In this document: positions 4,612 to 7,576 of the stretch, one piece after another
Layout of the letters: the number at the start of each line of letters is the position of its first letter
Position numbering within the stretch: the first letter of the stretch is position 1
NCBI GenBank assembly: GCA_902767025.1
Contig: CACXFZ010000145.1
Location: 1 to 7,576 of the forward strand
DNA length: 7,576 nucleotides
Reading direction: 5' to 3'
DNA from: an uncultured Coriobacteriaceae bacterium
GTDB taxonomy: Bacteria; Actinomycetota; Coriobacteriia; Coriobacteriales; Eggerthellaceae
The notes under the pieces: generated by a model
Database searches by the model: none
Told to the model about the DNA's origin: nothing
Seen by the model: only the letters and a program-made list of their open reading frames with translations
Position numbers and translations under genes: made by a program

Positions 4612-5687
4612 CGCCCCTCCCCTTCCTGCAGATAGGTTCCCAGGCATGCCAGGAACTGGTCGTTCTGGTCGCGCGTGGCCACCGTCACGCGAAAGCAGTC
4701 CTGCGTCTGCGCACCGGTGCTGAAGTCGCGGATGAGCACGCCGTTGTCGTAGCAGTGCTGCCACAGCCCCTGCGCATGTCCCTTCACGCGGAAGAACAGG
4801 TAGTTGGCCTGGCTCGGCCACACCTCCACGCCGGGCAGCCCGCGCAGCTTCTCGAGCATGCGCTCGCGCTCCTGGACGATGCAGGCGATGCGCTCGTCGA
4901 AGGCTTGGCGCTGGCGGGTCACCTGCAGGCCGATCGCCTGGGACACGGCGTCGACCGAATACGGCTGGCGCACCTTGACGAGTTCGGTGATCACCTGCTC
5001 GTGGGCCAGCACGAACCCCAACCGCACGCCCGCCAGGCTGTACGCCTTCGAGAACGTGTGCAGCACCACCAGGTTGCGGTGGCGCTCCAGCAAATCGAGC
5101 GTGGTCTGGCCACTGAACTCGCCGTAGGCTTCGTCCATCAGCACGAGCGCGTCGGTGGCGTCGAGCAGCTGCTCGACGAATTCCCGGCGCGCCACATCGC
5201 CGGTGGGGTTGTTCGGGCTGCAGACGACCACGATGTCCACGTCGTGCTCTGCCACGGCCGCGAGCACCGCCTCCTCGTCGATGGCGAAATCGTCGGTGCG
5301 CGCCACGTCGACGACCTGAGTGCCGGTCAGGCGCGCATCGGCGGCGTACACCGAAAACGTCGGGGGCACGTTCAGCAGCGTGCGCCCCGGGCCGCCCCAG
5401 CACATCAGGACGTCCAGCAACAGCTCGTCGCCGCCGTTTCCCACCAGCACGTTGCCGCGCTGCAGGCCGTAGGCTTCGGCCAGCGCATAGCGCAGGTCGT
5501 TGGCCAGCGGATCGGGATAGCGGTTCAGCGCGACCTCACCGATCGCGCGCGCGATGGCGTCGCGCACCGGCGCGGGCACGTCGTCGGGGTTCTCGTTGGC
5601 CGACAGCATCGCGCGGGCCGGCAGGTACTTCGGGTCGTAGGGGACGATGTCGCGTACGCGCGGATGGGGTGCACGCACGTTATTCAT
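4608..5687 (-). CDS. hisC: Histidinol-phosphate aminotransferase HisC
   Basis: PLP-dependent fold-type I aminotransferase that converts imidazole acetol phosphate plus glutamate to histidinol phosphate and 2-oxoglutarate; cytoplasmic dimer. The 359-aa product is full length. Lys214 in HTFSKAYSLAGVRLG (210-224) is the expected Schiff-base lysine; Arg222 in the same motif should hold the cofactor phosphate. SPNNPTG (157-163, Asn160) and LMDEAYGEF (183-191, Asp185, Tyr188) contact the PLP ring, and Arg333 (FRVTVA) should bind substrate carboxylate. SANENP (29-34) near the N terminus is also typical. The ATG at 5687 overlaps the end of hisD by 8 bases and has only a weak ribosome site, so coupled translation is likely. 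The open frame runs further upstream, but that part is a shadow of hisD. The end overlaps hisB by 4 bases. Confidence 0.97.
   Translation of the reverse strand: MNNVRAPHPRVRDIVPYDPKYLPARAMLSANENPDDVPAPVRDAIARAIGEVALNRYPDPLANDLRYALAEAYGLQRGNVLVGNGGDELLLDVLMCWGGPGRTLLNVPPTFSVYAADARLTGTQVVDVARTDDFAIDEEAVLAAVAEHDVDIVVVCSPNNPTGDVARREFVEQLLDATDALVLMDEAYGEFSGQTTLDLLERHRNLVVLHTFSKAYSLAGVRLGFVLAHEQVITELVKVRQPYSVDAVSQAIGLQVTRQRQAFDERIACIVQERERMLEKLRGLPGVEVWPSQANYLFFRVKGHAQGLWQHCYDNGVLIRDFSTGAQTQDCFRVTVATRDQNDQFLACLGTYLQEGEGR
4614..4626 (-). promoter_or_regulatory. Ribosome binding site fixing the extended hisB start
   Basis: On the minus strand GGAAGGGGAGGGG lies just before the ATG at 4611; its GGGGAG core is 5 bases away. 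It sits inside the 3' end of hisC and supports the longer N terminus of HisB. Confidence 0.7.
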
Positions 5688-7041
5688 TTGAGGAACCGCC
5701 CACGTGCGCATCCACCGGAATGACACGGTCGCCCTGGCCGTCGACGCGCATCGCCGCGTCGAGCAGGCCCATGCGCTGGCGCACGCTGGCCGCATGGGCC
5801 CACAGGCCTTCGTGCTCGGCGATCGCCATCACGGCGTCGCCGTCGTTGGCAAGCGCCTGCGGCGTGTACTGGATCACGCTCGACTTCTTCACGAAGTCCT
5901 CCACCGACAGCGGGCTCGAGAAGCGCGCCGTGCCGCCCGTGGGCAGCGTGTGGTTCGGGCCGGCCACGTAGTCGCCCACCGCCTCGGGCGTCCATTCGCC
6001 CATGAAGATGGCGCCGGCGTTGCGCACCCGCCCCAGCAGGTCCATCGCGCCGCGCACGTGCAGCTCCAGATGCTCGGGGGCGATCACGTTGACCGCCTCC
6101 AGCGCCGTGTCCATGTCGGGGCACACGACGATCAGGCCCTGCTCGTCAAGCGACGCGGCGGTGATTTCCGCACGGGTGGATGCAGTCAGATGCGCATCAA
6201 CGGCGGCCAGCACCGCATCGGCGTATTCCTCGCTGAAGCACACCAGGTAGCAGCTTGCCAGCGGGTCGTGCTCGGCCTGCGCCATCAGGTCGATGGCCAC
6301 CAGCGACGGGTCGGCGCTCTCGTCTGCCACCACGCACACCTCGGACGGACCGGCGATCATGTCGATGCCCACGTCGCCCGAAACCACCTTCTTGGCGGCG
6401 GCCACGTAGGCGTTGCCCGGGCCGGTGATCTTGCTCACCGGGCGGATGGTTTCGGTGCCGTAGGCAAGCGCGGCGATGGCCTGCGCACCACCCACCGAGT
6501 AGATTTCGGTCACGCCCGCGATGCGGCACGCTTCCAGGATCGCGGGGTCGAGCGAGCCGTCCTTGGTGGGCGGCGTGGCGCACACGATGCGGCTCACGCC
6601 CGCCACCTGCGCGGGAATCGCGTTCATCAGCACGCTGGAGGGGTACAGGGCACGGCCGCCCGGCACGTAGATGCCCACGGCCTGGATCGGCTCGACCTTG
6701 CTGCCCACGATGGCGCCGTCGTCGCGCACCGTGAACCAGCTCTGCTGGCGCTGGCGCTTGTGGAAGTCGCGCACCTGCGCCGCCGCATGCTGCAGCGCGC
6801 GCGACACGCGTTCGTCGCACTGCTCGATGGCGCGCTGGATGGCCTCTTCCGGCACGCGGAAGCTTTCCAGCTGCACGCCGTCAAGGCGCTCGGTGTACTC
6901 GCGCAGGGCCGCATCGCCCCGCTCGCGCACGTCTTCCACGATCGAAGTCGCCACCCGCAGCGCATCGGCGTTGAACGCGCTCGTGCGATTCAGGTGGGAA
7001 TCGTCGAATGCCTGACCTGGACTGAGCACTACCCGTCTCAT
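5680..7041 (-). CDS. hisD: Histidinol dehydrogenase HisD
   Basis: Zinc-dependent, NAD-linked four-electron oxidation of L-histidinol to L-histidine through histidinal; last two steps of the pathway. The 453-aa product is slightly longer than the usual 430 or so, the excess being a polar C-terminal tail after about residue 425. Hallmarks are VGIYVPGG (122-129), ITGPGNAYVAAAKK (205-218), DMIAGPSEV (227-235), APEHLEL (321-327; Glu323 and His324 the catalytic pair) and GPNHTLPTGGTARF (361-374). Expected zinc ligands are Gln255, His258 (MAQAEHDP), Asp357 and His416 (GLWAHAASV), aligning with Gln259, His262, Asp360 and His419 of the E. coli enzyme. The ATG is 3 bases after the hisG stop, and AAGGAAGGA inside the end of hisG gives it a good ribosome site. 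Confidence 0.98.
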   Translation of the reverse strand: MRRVVLSPGQAFDDSHLNRTSAFNADALRVATSIVEDVRERGDAALREYTERLDGVQLESFRVPEEAIQRAIEQCDERVSRALQHAAAQVRDFHKRQRQQSWFTVRDDGAIVGSKVEPIQAVGIYVPGGRALYPSSVLMNAIPAQVAGVSRIVCATPPTKDGSLDPAILEACRIAGVTEIYSVGGAQAIAALAYGTETIRPVSKITGPGNAYVAAAKKVVSGDVGIDMIAGPSEVCVVADESADPSLVAIDLMAQAEHDPLASCYLVCFSEEYADAVLAAVDAHLTASTRAEITAASLDEQGLIVVCPDMDTALEAVNVIAPEHLELHVRGAMDLLGRVRNAGAIFMGEWTPEAVGDYVAGPNHTLPTGGTARFSSPLSVEDFVKKSSVIQYTPQALANDGDAVMAIAEHEGLWAHAASVRQRMGLLDAAMRVDGQGDRVIPVDAHVGGSSNE

Positions 7042-7044
7042 ACC

Positions 7045-7576
7045 CTATCCTTCCTTGTATTCTCCCGTGACCGCCTCCAGCGCCTCTGCCAGGGCGATCA
7101 CGCGCTCGTCGATTCTAAACGAACCCGTGTTGGCGAAGAAGCGCGCCGTGGAAGACAGCACTTCCCCTACGATTTCCAAGTTGTTCTCGCGCAGCGTGGT
7201 GCCCGTTGCCGTGATGTCCACGATGCGCTCGGCCATGCCCACCATCGGGGCGAGCTCGATGTTGCCATGCAGCTTCACGATGTCGACCTGCATGCCTTCG
7301 CGTTCATAGAAACTGCGCGTGATGTTGGGGTACTTGGTGGCCACGCGGATCGAGCCCAGCTCGGCGTAGCGGCGCATCACCTGCTCGGCCGCACCCGCTG
7401 GCTCGGCCACCACGAACCGGCACCCGCCGAAGCCCAGGTCCACCAACTCGACCACGTCGGGGTCGGCCTCGATCAGGCTGTCTTCGCCGCAGATGCCGCA
7501 GTCGGCCGCGCCCATGGCCACGAACGCCGGCGCGTCGGTGGGGCGCACGATGATGTAGTCCACGCCCGGGTTGCTG
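7045..7576 (-). CDS. hisG: ATP phosphoribosyltransferase HisG, short form, 5' end cut by the window
   Basis: First committed step: ATP + PRPP to phosphoribosyl-ATP. About 176 C-terminal residues are visible. The frame stays open to the window edge (SNPG precedes the GTG at 7563), and by comparison with Bacillus HisG roughly 45-50 residues are missing, so that GTG is internal, not the start. Signatures are GAADCGICGEDSLIE, DLGFGGCRFVVA, RVATKYPNI, KLHGNIELAPMVGMAERIVD (written as 20 residues) and the PRPP loop DITATGTTLRENNLE. The protein ends about 20 residues after the FFANTGSFRID segment, without the roughly 80-residue C-terminal regulatory domain of long HisG. It is therefore the short form, which in known cases works with HisZ for activity and histidine feedback. 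No hisZ is in the window; it may lie upstream beyond the right edge. Confidence 0.96.
   Translation of the reverse strand, partial: SNPGVDYIIVRPTDAPAFVAMGAADCGICGEDSLIEADPDVVELVDLGFGGCRFVVAEPAGAAEQVMRRYAELGSIRVATKYPNITRSFYEREGMQVDIVKLHGNIELAPMVGMAERIVDITATGTTLRENNLEIVGEVLSSTARFFANTGSFRIDERVIALAEALEAVTGEYKEG

Noticed and set aside
4612..5403. Extension of the hisB frame upstream into hisC, giving a 494-residue protein
   Set aside because: The upstream part is an alternative frame of hisC with no recognisable domain; the ATG at 4611 has a strong ribosome site and overlaps the hisC stop.

Overview
The window holds the bulk of a histidine biosynthesis operon on the minus strand, facing a single plus-strand gene for a secreted peptidoglycan hydrolase. 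The organism looks like a high-GC actinobacterium, most plausibly of the class Coriobacteriia (Eggerthella/Gordonibacter-like). That guess rests on the strong G/C third-position bias, a twin-arginine-type signal peptide, a short-form HisG, and a HisA that reads as the ordinary single-function enzyme rather than the PriA type of Streptomyces and Mycobacterium. It is an inference from style; nothing here fixes the genus.

Left part (1-1504): an NlpC/P60 cell-wall hydrolase with a PcsB-like coiled coil and a long charged, then Gln/Ala/Pro-rich, C-terminal tail. It ends at a clear intrinsic terminator in a 96-base convergent interval.

Right part (1505-7576, minus strand, transcribed right to left): hisG (5' end cut by the window edge), hisD, hisC, hisB, hisH, a 245-base gap, hisA, hisF. 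The first five genes are packed tightly: 3-nt gap, 8-nt overlap, 4-nt ATGA overlap, and a 0-nt junction. This suggests one transcript with translational coupling. Together they encode most of the route from ATP + PRPP to L-histidine: HisG step 1, HisA step 4, HisH/HisF step 5 (glutaminase plus cyclase), HisB step 6, HisC step 7 and HisD the last two oxidations. Missing from the window are hisI and hisE (steps 2-3), a histidinol-phosphate phosphatase (HisB here is dehydratase only), and the hisZ partner that a short HisG needs.

The only part of the his cluster that is not routine is the 245-base hisH-hisA gap. It carries a palindrome and a hairpin at the end of hisH, a weak hairpin with a U5 run, a heptamer repeated at exactly one helical turn in an AT-rich island, and a hairpin just upstream of hisA that is better paired in the his-strand RNA than in its complement. 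It is a reasonable place for an internal promoter or control point. I see no mobile element, CRISPR array, RNA gene or clearly new system here; the window is mainly ordinary core metabolism.
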